Notes: generated by a model not told the origin, from the letters alone. A stretch of DNA of 64,000 nucleotides from an uncultured Prevotella sp. (GCA_902491375.1 CABUHE010000001.1:124001-188000), one strand, 5' to 3'. Shown: positions 9,029-18,029, numbered from the stretch's first letter. Numbers and translations: made by a program.

Positions 9029-9934
9029 ATGCGTCACGATAAACTTGAGCGTGAGCTGCACCTCATTCTTTTGCTTGCCGAGAATCATCAGTATTCGATA
9101 AACGAGCTTTGCGACAAAGTCGGAATATCACGCCGCAACTTTTATTATTATCTTGAATTCCTGCGCGACTGCGGTTTCAGAGTTTATAAGAACGGCAACA
9201 CATACGGAATTGACCGCGATTCGCCTTTCTTCAATCACCTGATGAGCCGTATCTCGTTTACCGAGGAAGAAGCCGTGCAGATAGGACGTCTGCTCGACAA
9301 GGCGGAGCTTGGCAATCCGCTGGTTGCCAACATAAAGAAAAAACTTGAGCGTTTTTACGACTTCAATATTCTTGCTGATGAGGATTTGCGTGAGCAGGCA
9401 GCTCACAATATCCGCAGTCTTTACGATGCAATCAAGATGAAGCGTCAGGTTGTGCTGCATGGCTATACGTCGCCCCACAGTCAGACAACGCGTGACAGGT
9501 TTGTGGAACCGTTCCTGCTGATGAACAACAACAACGAGGTGCGCTGCTATGAGCCGGCTTCAGGTCTGAACAAGACGTTCAAGGTGAGCCGTATGCAGAA
9601 CGTTGAGATTCTAGATACGGAGTGGGAATACGTCAAATATCATCGTCAGGTTTTCACAGACGTATTTATGTTCAGTGGTGAAGTGTTGCTTCCTGTTGAG
9701 CTGTATTTGGGCCAACTGTCATATAATGTACTGAAAGAGGAGTATCCGCAGGCCGGCAAAATGGTTGAGATTACTGCTGACGGGCGCAGACATCTGCGTA
9801 TGGACGTCTGCAATTATGCAGGTATCGGCCGTTTCGTTCTCGGTCTTTTTGACGATATTGAAGTTGTCGGTGACGTTGGCTTCATGAATTATCTCAGGAA
9901 GAAGATAAATGGGATGTACGCCTATAGATTGTGA
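9029..9934 (+). CDS. WYL-domain transcriptional regulator
   Basis: 301 residues. The N-terminal winged helix-turn-helix is visible (YSINELCDKVGISRRNFYYY, about residues 22-41). A WYL-type ligand-sensing region follows (about 135-235, including VEPFLLMNNNNEVRCYE), then a C-terminal extension (WCX-like). WYL proteins are DNA-binding regulators that respond to nucleotides or nucleic-acid ends in several systems, including DNA-damage and defence regulation. The target here is unknown. The gene follows rnhB and precedes a strong terminator, with no defence genes nearby. Confidence 0.85.
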   Translation: MRHDKLERELHLILLLAENHQYSINELCDKVGISRRNFYYYLEFLRDCGFRVYKNGNTYGIDRDSPFFNHLMSRISFTEEEAVQIGRLLDKAELGNPLVANIKKKLERFYDFNILADEDLREQAAHNIRSLYDAIKMKRQVVLHGYTSPHSQTTRDRFVEPFLLMNNNNEVRCYEPASGLNKTFKVSRMQNVEILDTEWEYVKYHRQVFTDVFMFSGEVLLPVELYLGQLSYNVLKEEYPQAGKMVEITADGRRHLRMDVCNYAGIGRFVLGLFDDIEVVGDVGFMNYLRKKINGMYAYRL

Positions 9935-10000
9935 TAGGTCTTAGGTTGGGCTGCGGCAGAATGTGTTGTTATGTATTGTACGTGTACAGTGCAATGGCAT

Positions 10001-10050
10001 AAAAACAGTGATGGCGGCAATCTCAAGGATTTGCCGCCATCACTGTTTTT
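10001..10050. terminator. Perfect 20-bp inverted-repeat terminator between the WYL gene and pnp
   Basis: AAAAACAGTGATGGCGGCAA at 10001-10020 is the exact reverse complement of 10031-10050, with a 10-nt loop. A-runs and T-runs flank it on both strands, so it serves the convergent WYL and pnp genes. Confidence 0.93.
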
Positions 10051-10063
10051 AAGATTATGTCAT

Positions 10064-12373
10064 TTAGAAATTATCGTGGTCAAGGCTGTCGTTGAAGTCT
10101 TTCGGCTCCTTCGGTGCCAGCGGGTCGTGATATTCGTCACGGTTGGGGCGGTGCTCAAAGCGGCGCTGCTCGCGGTTCTGGCGCTCAGGGCGCTGACGGC
10201 GTTCGCCTCTCGGGCGGCGCTCGCGCTCAACGTAGTCGTCTGGTTTCGGGATAAGAACTCGATGAGACAGTTTGTATTTTCCTGTCTTCGGGTCAATCTC
10301 CATCAGTTTCACTTTAATCTTGTCGCCTTCGTGCAGTCCGGCTTCCTCAACAGTCTCAAGACGTTTCCAGTCTATTTCTGAGATGTGGAGCAGTCCGTCC
10401 TTGCCCGGCAGAATCTCTACGAAACATCCGTAAGGCATGATTGAGCGGATAGTTCCCTCGTAGATTTCGCCTACTTCAGGTATTGCTACGATAGCCTTAA
10501 TCTTGGCGATGGCCTTCTGTATGCTCTCCTTGTTAGGTGCGCTTACCTGAACTTTGCCAACGCCGTCAGCCTCGTCGATTGTGATTGTGGCTCCTGACTC
10601 TTCCTGCATCTGCTGGATAATCTTTCCGCCCGGGCCAATCACAGCTCCGATGAATTCCTTCGGAATCTCAAATGCCTCGATACGCGGAACCTGCGGTTTC
10701 AGTTCGGCACGTGGCTCAGCGATAGTCTCAGTCAGTTTGCCGAGGATATATTCACGGCCGGCCTTTGCCTGCATAAGAGCTTTTTCGAGAATCTCGAAGC
10801 TAAGACCGTCGCACTTGATATCCATCTGTGTCGCAGTAAGTCCGTCTTTTGTACCTGTGGTCTTGAAGTCCATGTCGCCCAGGTGGTCCTCGTCGCCGAG
10901 AATATCGCTAAGCACAGCGTATTTGTCCTCGCCCGGGTTCTTGATAAGACCCATTGCGATACCGCTGACAGGTTTCTTCATAGGTACGCCGGCGTCCATC
11001 AGTGCAAGTGTGCCTGCACATACGGTAGCCATTGATGATGAGCCGTTGCTCTCAAGAATCTGAGATACAAGACGTACAGTGTAAGGGAAGTCCTCTGGAA
11101 TCTGTCCCTTCAATGCACGCCATGCCAGGTGGCCGTGACCAATCTCACGACGGCCTACGCCGCGCTGAGCCTTAGCCTCGCCTGTGCTGAACGGCGGGAA
11201 GTTATAGTGGAGTATGAAGCGCTGATAAGAACGGTTGAGCACGTCGTCAACCAGTTTCTCGTCAAGCTTTGTTCCGAGTGTACATGTTGTAAGGCTCTGA
11301 GTCTCACCACGGGTGAAGATAGAGCTTCCGTGAGGCATCGGCAGCGGGCTGACCTCGCACCATATCGGGCGGATCTCGTCAGTCTTACGGCCGTCAAGAC
11401 GCTTGCCTTCGTCGAGGATGCAGCGGCGCATAGAGTCGCGCATCACGTCTGAGAAGTAGCGGTCAACCATTGCGTACTTCTCTTCGAGCTGCTCTTCGGT
11501 CAGGTCTGTATGCGCAGCGGCATAAGCCTCTTCAAAGTCAGTCTTAATCTTGTCGAAAGCTTCCTCGCGTGACTTCTTGTCATGGTCGCCTGCCAGAGCT
11601 ATTGCGTAGCACTTGTCGTAAGTTTCCTTACGCAGCTGCTCGCGCAGTTCTTCGTCGTTTACCTCGTGGCAGTACTCACGCTTAACGTCAGTGCCGAGTT
11701 CTTTTGAGAGTTCCTCCTGGAGCACACACATCGGGCGGATAGCCTCCTGTGCGACTTTAAGAGCCTGGAGAAGGTCTTGTTCAGAAACTTCGTTCATCTC
11801 ACCCTCAACCATCATAATGTTCTCTTTCGATGCGCCGACCATGATGTCCATGTCAGCGTTCTTCATCTGCTCGAATGTCGGGTCAACAACGTACTCGCCG
11901 TTGATGCGGGCTACGCGGACTTCTGAGATAGGACATTCGAACGGTATGTCTGAACATGCCAGAGCGCATGATGCTGCGAATCCTGCGAGGGCATCGGGCT
12001 GGTCGATACCGTCAGCAGAGAAAAGAATAACGTTGACATAAACCTCGGCGTGGAAATCTGCCGGGAAAAGGGGGCGCAATGCGCGGTCAACCAGTCGGCA
12101 TGTAAGAATTTCGTTGTCGCTTGCTTTGCCTTCGCGCTTTGTGAATCCGCCGGGGAAACGGCCGGCAGCTGCGTACTGTTCTCTGTACTCTACCTGCAAA
12201 GGCATGAAATCTGTTCCGGGAACTGCATCTTTTGCGGCACAAACGGTGGCGAGCAATACCGTGTTGCCCATGCGGAGCACGCAGGAGCCGTCAGCCTGTT
12301 TTGCCACTTTCCCGGTTTCAATGCTGATGGTCCTTCCATCAGGCAATGAAACTGTTTTCGTAATTACGTTCAT
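10064..12373 (-). CDS. pnp: Polyribonucleotide nucleotidyltransferase (PNPase)
   Basis: 769 residues. A 3'-5' phosphorolytic exoribonuclease central to RNA turnover. It has two RNase PH-like domains (about 10-230 and 320-560) separated by an all-helical region. A KH domain follows with the GxxG loop in IGPGGKIIQQM (about 575-600), then an S1 domain (EGTIRSIMPYGCFVEI, about 650-710). The last 55 residues form a basic, arginine-rich tail (RERRPRGERRQRPER) ending in an acidic stretch, longer than in enterobacterial PNPase and possibly an RNA-binding extension. It is monocistronic, with a -7-like element upstream. Confidence 0.97.
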   Translation of the reverse strand: MNVITKTVSLPDGRTISIETGKVAKQADGSCVLRMGNTVLLATVCAAKDAVPGTDFMPLQVEYREQYAAAGRFPGGFTKREGKASDNEILTCRLVDRALRPLFPADFHAEVYVNVILFSADGIDQPDALAGFAASCALACSDIPFECPISEVRVARINGEYVVDPTFEQMKNADMDIMVGASKENIMMVEGEMNEVSEQDLLQALKVAQEAIRPMCVLQEELSKELGTDVKREYCHEVNDEELREQLRKETYDKCYAIALAGDHDKKSREEAFDKIKTDFEEAYAAAHTDLTEEQLEEKYAMVDRYFSDVMRDSMRRCILDEGKRLDGRKTDEIRPIWCEVSPLPMPHGSSIFTRGETQSLTTCTLGTKLDEKLVDDVLNRSYQRFILHYNFPPFSTGEAKAQRGVGRREIGHGHLAWRALKGQIPEDFPYTVRLVSQILESNGSSSMATVCAGTLALMDAGVPMKKPVSGIAMGLIKNPGEDKYAVLSDILGDEDHLGDMDFKTTGTKDGLTATQMDIKCDGLSFEILEKALMQAKAGREYILGKLTETIAEPRAELKPQVPRIEAFEIPKEFIGAVIGPGGKIIQQMQEESGATITIDEADGVGKVQVSAPNKESIQKAIAKIKAIVAIPEVGEIYEGTIRSIMPYGCFVEILPGKDGLLHISEIDWKRLETVEEAGLHEGDKIKVKLMEIDPKTGKYKLSHRVLIPKPDDYVERERRPRGERRQRPERQNREQRRFEHRPNRDEYHDPLAPKEPKDFNDSLDHDNF

Positions 12374-12415
12374 CTAAAAAATCAAAAATATCTTTTTACA
12401 TCAAAAAAATCGCAA

Positions 12416-12423
12416 CAAAGATA
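12416..12423 (-). promoter_or_regulatory. -7-like element for pnp
   Basis: TATCTTTG on the minus strand (TAnnTTTG), 43 bp upstream of the pnp ATG. No clear TTTG is found at the expected -33 distance, so only the -7 half is claimed. Confidence 0.5.
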
Positions 12424-12664
12424 ACGGTTTTTTAACTAACTGACGAGGTTTTATCATTAAAACTGCATTAATTTTCCTTTTTTTAGCTTTTCAATCACCG
12501 GCTTCGTGGCTGTCAGCGGTATGTAAACAAATTTGAGTGCGACATTTTCCCTTGTCCGAGTGCAGAAAAACTGTAAGCCGTTCCGTCTGTTCCGCTTACT
12601 GTTTGTCTCCGTCTGTGCCGTCGCCGGACTTGACTGTAAGTAAAACCTCTGGCTATACTTTCAG

Positions 12665-12752
12665 TTGCAAAATGCCATCTTTTACATCGCAAAAGATGCC
12701 CGAACGCACCGTGAAATACGGTCTTTCGCATCGCATTTGGGCACCTTTCGCA
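12665..12752. repeat. Palindrome array A, four 22-bp units
   Basis: Four degenerate units with centres in phase at 12673, 12695, 12717 and 12739, exactly 22 bp apart. Representative cores are AAAATGCCATCTTTT, GAAATACGGTCTTTC and GGCACCTTTCGC. All match the family consensus GYRAAAGAYSRTCTTTYRC to varying degree. The array is non-coding and lies in the pnp/LRR-gene divergent gap. Confidence 0.8.
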
Positions 12753-12918
12753 TCGCCATTCTCTGTTGAGCGAGATGTATGTGCAGATTGTCTGTGAAAT
12801 GACTACATTGCTGAAATGTGTTTTTTTTACCATGTTGAGTTTCTTCGTATGCGGATTTTTTATAAATTTGCGGAACAAATTATAACCGTTTTCTTATTCC
12901 AATACAAATCTATTGCTT

Positions 12919-14094
12919 ATGAAAAGTAAATTTTTTATCCATGTTTTCATGTTTCTGTTTATTGCAGTTACAGCGTTTGGACAAAGCTCAGAGGTCTATA
13001 CCGTAGAAGTAACCGAGCCTGGAACGTTCAGTGCGAATGTCGTTCCTGATGATGTTACACGGCTCAAAATTGTAGGTATGCTCGACTTGCCTAACGACTG
13101 CGTAGAGCTTTACAGGTTTTTGTCTGAGCAGTATATAGAGGAGCTTGACCTGACGGATGCCACATTCAAGAAATATGACAAGGATGTGGAGCTGCCGTCG
13201 TCAGGATGGTACACGTATTATGCAAGCTGCTACCAGGACAACACTTTCCCTGTCGGCCTATTTCAGGGCTTGAGTTTCGGCGGAAAACTCATTATGCCGT
13301 CAACGCTGAAGTCAGTCAAGAAAAACACATTCTATGGTGACAACGCATTGGGACGCGGCAGCGAAGTCGTGTTCAGCGAGGGTCTTGATTCTCTCGGTCA
13401 GGATGCTTTCTGCTTCTCGCGCATAGAGAAGATAAACTTGCCAAAGAGTCTGAAGTATGTTGGTTCTGGCTGTTTTTATTCAACATCCATTAAAGACCTC
13501 TATATGCCTGATGATATTGAGGAAATTGATGATTCTACACTAAACACCTCTTTTGAACATTTACATTTGCCCAAAAACCTTAAACGTATACAGTGGTGGA
13601 GTATAGCCGGAATGTATAAGACGCTGACATTTCCTGCCAGCGTAGAGTTCGTCGGTTATCAGTCGATTAATAGCTGTCCTTTGCTTGAGGAATTGCATTG
13701 CTTGGCTGTGGTGCCTCCTGTGTGTGGCCATGAGGGTTCTCCGTATTACCAACTTGAACCCAATTATGGTGATACATTTAATGACAGAATTGTCGAGGAA
13801 GTCGTTCTGTATGTTCCTAAAGGCTCTGTTGAGGCATACCGCAGTGCCGACGGATGGAACAGATTTAAGGATATAAGGGAGGAAGCAGACGATTATGAGG
13901 AAGATTTGAGCTGGTATGACGACGGCACGGCGTCAATAGGCAGCGTAGTCAGCGGCAGACCGGCATCAGAAGGCGTTGATGTCTATACGCTTCAGGGCGT
14001 ATGCGTCAGGCGCAATGCTGACCCCGACGGTTGGAATGCAGGTCTTAGTCGTGGAATATATATCGTAGGAGGTGAGAAGCGTATTGTGAAATAG
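12919..14094 (+). CDS. Secreted leucine-rich-repeat (LRR_5/BspA-like) surface protein
   Basis: 391 residues from the ATG at 12919; a TTG two codons upstream is a less likely start. Signal peptide about 1-19 (FFIHVFMFLFIAVTAFG). The body has irregular LRR_5-type repeats of the BspA family, e.g. SLGQDAFCFSRIEKINLPKSL and LTFPASVEFVGYQSINSC. The classic Bacteroidetes closing unit LYVPKGSVEAYRSADGW precedes the linker. The C terminus DVYTLQGVCV...GIYIVGGEKRIVK resembles the T9SS-type sorting or anchoring domain found on other secreted proteins in this window. Probably an adhesin or host-interaction protein; the ligand is unknown. Confidence 0.85.
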   Translation: MKSKFFIHVFMFLFIAVTAFGQSSEVYTVEVTEPGTFSANVVPDDVTRLKIVGMLDLPNDCVELYRFLSEQYIEELDLTDATFKKYDKDVELPSSGWYTYYASCYQDNTFPVGLFQGLSFGGKLIMPSTLKSVKKNTFYGDNALGRGSEVVFSEGLDSLGQDAFCFSRIEKINLPKSLKYVGSGCFYSTSIKDLYMPDDIEEIDDSTLNTSFEHLHLPKNLKRIQWWSIAGMYKTLTFPASVEFVGYQSINSCPLLEELHCLAVVPPVCGHEGSPYYQLEPNYGDTFNDRIVEEVVLYVPKGSVEAYRSADGWNRFKDIREEADDYEEDLSWYDDGTASIGSVVSGRPASEGVDVYTLQGVCVRRNADPDGWNAGLSRGIYIVGGEKRIVK

Positions 14095-14173
14095 GGTTGA
14101 TATAATTATTGCAAAAGGAATAATTAGTTCTGTTTTTTCCTGTTCAGTTGGTCAGAAATAGAATTTAATATAT

Positions 14174-14181
14174 TAACTTTG
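14174..14181 (+). promoter_or_regulatory. -7 element very close to the crcB start
   Basis: TAACTTTG ends only 5 bases before the crcB ATG at 14187, which would place transcription initiation at or next to the start codon (leaderless or near-leaderless mRNA). The best -33 candidate (TTG at 14148-14150) has a long, 23-bp spacer. Confidence 0.5.
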
Positions 14182-14186
14182 CACCT

Positions 14187-14567
14187 ATGTTAAAAAATAT
14201 CCTACTCGTAGCGTTAGGCGGAGCTATGGGCAGCGTTGCGCGCTATCTTGTGTCAAGAGCCGTGCAGGGCACACTGCTTTCGGCATTCCCTTTCGGAACG
14301 ATGACCGCCAACGTGCTTGGCTGTCTTGTTATCGGACTGGTCTACGGACTTGCTGACGGAGAAGGAACACCCATCGGTGCTGACCTGAAGCTGCTGCTCA
14401 CTGTCGGCTTCTGCGGCGGATTTACAACTTTCAGCACGTTTATGAACGAGACGCTCACCCTTGCCCGCGGCGGCGAGGCTCTGATGTCGGCTGTCTACGT
14501 AGGTGCAAGCGTAGCCCTTGGGCTGCTTGCTGTCGTGGCAGGATATCAACTTGCAAAAATTATATGA
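14187..14567 (+). CDS. crcB: Fluoride efflux channel CrcB/Fluc
   Basis: 126 residues, four predicted transmembrane helices. The family signatures GGAMGSVARY (residues 11-20) and GFCGGFTTFSTF (about 75-86) are intact; dual-topology Fluc dimers expel F- from the cytosol. The stop overlaps the start of the next gene by ATGA, indicating translational coupling. No fluoride riboswitch is visible in the 92-bp gap upstream, and the likely transcript start leaves no room for one. Confidence 0.95.
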   Translation: MLKNILLVALGGAMGSVARYLVSRAVQGTLLSAFPFGTMTANVLGCLVIGLVYGLADGEGTPIGADLKLLLTVGFCGGFTTFSTFMNETLTLARGGEALMSAVYVGASVALGLLAVVAGYQLAKII

Positions 14568-15742
14568 TGATGAGAAATACTATTTCAAACATGTGCGCGG
14601 TGGCCACGTGCGCCTTTATGCTGGTGGCGCTCGGCTCGTGCGACAACAGGAAATTCCGTGTTGACGGAGCCATAACCGAGGCTAAGGACTCGGTGCTATA
14701 CCTTGAAAACATGAGTCTTGACGGCCCGGTAGCCATCGATTCAGTAAAGCTCGGTGACGACGGAGCGTTCAGTTTCAGCGAGAAGTCGCCTGAGGCACCT
14801 GAGTTTTATCGTCTGCGCATAGCCGGACAGATAATCAACCTGAGCGTCGACTCTACTGAGACAATCAACGTCAAGGCCTCTTATCCTACAATGTCGACCG
14901 GCTACACAGTTGAAGGCTCTGCCGAGTGTGCCACGATAAAGGAGCTTGCGCTCAAACAGATAGACCTGCTCAACCGCGTCATCGCTATCCAGAACAATCC
15001 TACGCTGGGCATTGACGTTACCCGCGACAGCGTTGAGCGTCTGATTGATGCTTACAAGCAGGAGATTAAGATGAACTATATCTACAAGGCACCGATGCGT
15101 GCGTCGTCATATTTCGCCCTGTTCCAGACTCTCGGCAACCGTCTGATATTCAACCCCAGGGAAAGTGAGGACGACATAAAGGCATTTGCTGCCGTGGCTA
15201 CCAGCTGGGATACTTACCATCCGGGGTCGCTGCGTGGCAAGAACCTGCACAACATCGCCATCGAAGGTATGCGCAACATACGCATCGTGCGCAACAACCG
15301 CGCTGCCGCACAGCTTGACGCAAGCAAGATAAACGTTACCAACCTGATTGACATCTCGCTGCCCGACAACAAGGGTGTAACACGTAAACTGACTGACCTG
15401 AAGGGCAAGGTGGTTATGCTCGACTTCCATGTGTTCGGCGCTGACGGCTCTACCAAGCGTATAATGCAGCTGCGTGAGCTTTATAATAAGTATCATGCGC
15501 GCGGATTTGAGATATATCAGGTGGCGTTAGACCCTGACGAGCACTTCTGGAAAACACAGACAGCCGCGCTGCCGTGGATAAGCGTGCGCGATGCTGACGG
15601 ACTGGACTCACGTTATCTGATGCTCTACAATGTGAAGACAATTCCGACATTCTTCCTCGTAAAGCGTGATAATTCTCTTGACAAACGTGACGTGCAGATT
15701 GACAATCTCGATGCTGAAATCGTTAAATTGTTGGCTGAATAA
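14564..15742 (+). CDS. Thioredoxin-fold lipoprotein with DUF4369-like domain, lacking the CxxC motif
   Basis: 392 residues. Lipoprotein signal peptide with lipobox region LVALGSC (Cys at about residue 26). The N-terminal half is a DUF4369-like beta domain (FRVDGAITEAKDSVLYLENM onward). The C-terminal third is a TlpA/AhpC-like thioredoxin fold: VVMLDFHVFGADGS replaces the usual active-site WCGPC, while the cis-Pro loop region IPTFFLV is kept. It is therefore predicted to be redox-inactive, or to use another chemistry, although related Bacteroidales proteins may share this loss. It overlaps crcB by 4 bases. Its substrate and role in the envelope are unknown. Confidence 0.85.
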   Translation: MMMRNTISNMCAVATCAFMLVALGSCDNRKFRVDGAITEAKDSVLYLENMSLDGPVAIDSVKLGDDGAFSFSEKSPEAPEFYRLRIAGQIINLSVDSTETINVKASYPTMSTGYTVEGSAECATIKELALKQIDLLNRVIAIQNNPTLGIDVTRDSVERLIDAYKQEIKMNYIYKAPMRASSYFALFQTLGNRLIFNPRESEDDIKAFAAVATSWDTYHPGSLRGKNLHNIAIEGMRNIRIVRNNRAAAQLDASKINVTNLIDISLPDNKGVTRKLTDLKGKVVMLDFHVFGADGSTKRIMQLRELYNKYHARGFEIYQVALDPDEHFWKTQTAALPWISVRDADGLDSRYLMLYNVKTIPTFFLVKRDNSLDKRDVQIDNLDAEIVKLLAE

Positions 15743-15822
15743 GGACTTACGGCATAATATTGTTTTTGTCGGCTGATACTGAATAAGATGCACAATACGA
15801 TGTGCAATGAAAGTCAGATATG

Positions 15823-15881
15823 TGCAGCGGTAATACCATTCTGAGGATGATGATTTTCTTCAGGGTGGTATTGCCGCTGCA
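15823..15881 (+). terminator. Long hairpin after the DUF4369 gene
   Basis: About 21-bp imperfect inverted repeat (GCAGCGGTAATACCATTCTGA against TCAGGGTGGTATTGCCGCTGC reversed, two G-T wobbles) with a 16-nt loop. The T-run after it is weak (AAGTTTTATG). It probably ends the crcB-DUF4369 transcript but could be another structured RNA. Confidence 0.6.
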
Positions 15882-15932
15882 AGTTTTATGATTATAAAGG
15901 TTCATTCTAATCGAAATAAATATCAGAAAAAT

Positions 15933-16835
15933 ATGAAAGTCAGGTTAATTCTTTTGTCTGTTGCAGTGTGGACGGCTGCCGTCGTATGTGCGCAGGTGCA
16001 GGACAGAGCGGAGCAGATACGTGCAAGGCTGCTCAATCCAGAAAACAGTGAGGTGCTTGTAGCTTCACACCGTGGCGACTGGCGTTATGCCTGCGAGAAC
16101 TCGCTTGAAGGCATTGAGAACGCAATACGTATGGGAGTAGACATTGTGGAGGTTGATGTGGCATGCACGAAGGACGGACAGCTGATACTGATGCATGATG
16201 AGAAGGTTGACCGTACGACTACTGGTACAGGCTATGTGAAAGATCTTACGCTTGCTGAAATCAGGAAATTCAACTTGCGTAACGGATGTTCCGTAAAGAC
16301 AAAATACAGAGTCCCGACGCTTGAGGAGGCCCTCCTGCTTGCCAAAGGTAAGTTGATGCTTAATTTGGATAAGGCTTTCAATTATTTCGATAAAGTGTAC
16401 AGACTACTTGAAAAGACAGGAACCACTGATTTGGTGATAATGAAAAGCGACGTGCCTGCAAAGCAGGTCAAGAAGAAATACGGCAAATATCTTGATGAAG
16501 TGCTGTTTATGCCGAAAGTTAATCTTGACCTTCCTGAAGCTATGGACAACCTGCGCCAGTATCTCAGGATACTGAAGCCCGTGGCGGTAGAGTTTACTTT
16601 CAGCAGTGACAGTAATCCTTTGCCTTATGAAGTGAAGGACGTCATGGACGGCAAGGCACGTATCTGGTATAACACTCTTTGGGATACTCTTGTCGGAGGA
16701 CATGATGACGACTGCTCGCTTGAGGACCCGGATAAGGGTTATGGATATCTGATAGAAAATCTGGGAGCAACTATTTTGCAGACAGACAGGCCACAGTTTC
16801 TTATAGATTATCTTAAAGACAGGGAGCGTCATTAG
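15933..16835 (+). CDS. Secreted glycerophosphodiester phosphodiesterase family protein
   Basis: 300 residues from the ATG at 15933. An upstream in-frame ATG at 15888 would place a charged tail before the signal peptide and start only 7 bp after a hairpin, so the later start is preferred. Signal peptide MKVRLILLSVAVWTAAVVCA (1-20). The GDPD catalytic set is visible: HRGD (H46-R47), EVDV (E73, D75) and MHDEKVDRTT with H88. The enzyme would hydrolyse glycerophosphodiesters to glycerol-3-phosphate outside the cytoplasm. It is not linked with a transporter of the GlpT type here. Confidence 0.9.
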   Translation: MKVRLILLSVAVWTAAVVCAQVQDRAEQIRARLLNPENSEVLVASHRGDWRYACENSLEGIENAIRMGVDIVEVDVACTKDGQLILMHDEKVDRTTTGTGYVKDLTLAEIRKFNLRNGCSVKTKYRVPTLEEALLLAKGKLMLNLDKAFNYFDKVYRLLEKTGTTDLVIMKSDVPAKQVKKKYGKYLDEVLFMPKVNLDLPEAMDNLRQYLRILKPVAVEFTFSSDSNPLPYEVKDVMDGKARIWYNTLWDTLVGGHDDDCSLEDPDKGYGYLIENLGATILQTDRPQFLIDYLKDRERH

Positions 16836-17034
16836 TATACTAAGACAATGTTTGTTAATGAGTCAGAGACTTGTTCTTATCTAAAAGTGATTAAATAAAC
16901 GGACAGTACATGTATATTGTGTCTGCGTTTGTTCTTTATTTTTTTATAGTTATACCTTATTTTTAGGCTTTACGTTCTTCAGCCTTAGCTGCTTTATTAT
17001 TAATTTTGCAGCAGTTTTTTTAATCGTTACGGCA

Positions 17035-17994
17035 ATGCAAATAATCAAGTTTGTCAAGAAGTGGACGTTGCTTTGTTCTATGGCCTTTGGTGCGTTTATT
17101 TACCTTATGTTTGCCGAAGTGCCCCTGCTTCAGCCTGTCGGTTTAGCCGTAGGCCCTTATTTTGAGGAGATACTGCCTTTGCTTATTTTCTCGATATTGT
17201 ATGTTACTTTCTGTAAAATACGTCTGCACGACCTCCAGTTGCATGCATGGCATTTCTGGTTGCAGATTATACGCATAGCTCTTGCAGGCGTGCTTGTGGC
17301 CGTAATATCAGGCGTAAGCAGTCATGAGCTGAAGATTGTGCTTGAAGGTGCGTTTATTTGCGTGATGTGTCCTACCGCAGCTGCGGCCGCAGTGATAACC
17401 GAGAAGCTTGGCGGAAGCATAGCTTCGATGACTGTTTACACACTGATTGACAACGGAGTAACGGCTATTGTGATACCGCTGTTCTTTCCACTTATAGAGA
17501 AACAGGCCGATATAAGTTTCGCAGTGTCGTTCATGGTAATACTTGAACGTGTGGCAATGGTGCTTGTCCTGCCGTTCTGTTGTGCCATGGCAACGCGCCG
17601 CTGGCTGCCGGTTGTGGCCAACAAGATAAAGTCTATGAAGAATCTTGCATTCTATATGTGGGGCTTCAACCTGTCTATCGTGATGGGAATAACCCTGCAC
17701 GACATCCTTACAGCCAACGTCTCAGGTCTTACGCTGGTGATGCTGCTTGTAGTTCCGCTCATTGTTACCTTCATGCTTTTCGCCATAGGCAAGAGCGTAG
17801 GGCGACGTTACGGCGACAGCGTGTGTGGCGGTCAGGCATTGGGACAGAAGAACACTATAGTAGGAATATGGCTCGCGCTGACTTATCTCAACCCTTTGGC
17901 CTCGATAGCTCCATGCGCTTATGTGGTCTGGCAGAACACTCTTAACTCATGGCAGCTGTGGTGCAAGGAGAAATACGGCAAGCTGAAGTGGTAG
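17035..17994 (+). CDS. BASS-like (bile acid:sodium symporter superfamily) membrane transporter
   Basis: 319 residues with about nine to ten hydrophobic segments covering most of the protein. Features consistent with the BASS/CPA-like fold are an internal broken-helix region ICVMCPTAAAAAV (about 110-122) and the GGQALGQKNT loop (about 264-273) that resembles the second discontinuous helix of the family. The substrate cannot be told. An AT-rich segment with TAATTTTG at 17001-17008 is a possible -7 element. It stands alone between the GDPD gene and ung. Confidence 0.7.
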   Translation: MQIIKFVKKWTLLCSMAFGAFIYLMFAEVPLLQPVGLAVGPYFEEILPLLIFSILYVTFCKIRLHDLQLHAWHFWLQIIRIALAGVLVAVISGVSSHELKIVLEGAFICVMCPTAAAAAVITEKLGGSIASMTVYTLIDNGVTAIVIPLFFPLIEKQADISFAVSFMVILERVAMVLVLPFCCAMATRRWLPVVANKIKSMKNLAFYMWGFNLSIVMGITLHDILTANVSGLTLVMLLVVPLIVTFMLFAIGKSVGRRYGDSVCGGQALGQKNTIVGIWLALTYLNPLASIAPCAYVVWQNTLNSWQLWCKEKYGKLKW

Positions 17995-18029
17995 CATAGA
18001 CGCGCTGAAGCCTGCGCTGCCGGCTGCAC

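Larger units (their letters stand above)
12374..12918. other. Divergent intergenic region between pnp and the LRR gene
   Basis: 545 bp between divergent genes. It contains the pnp -7-like element near the left end, palindrome array A (12665-12752), and a TAAATTTG -7-like element at 12863-12870 for the LRR gene. Short ORFs in the gap run through the array and are not supported. Confidence 0.65.

Noticed and set aside
11129..11452. Several ORFs antisense to pnp
   Set aside because: Shadows of the pnp coding frame in a GC-richer gene; no independent support.
12513..12878. ORFs in the pnp/LRR gap (121 aa minus strand, 86 aa plus strand)
   Set aside because: They run through palindrome array A and both divergent promoters, with no family similarity or codon bias.
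14095..14186. Fluoride riboswitch upstream of crcB
   Set aside because: No conserved riboswitch core, and the -7 element places the transcript start at the ATG.
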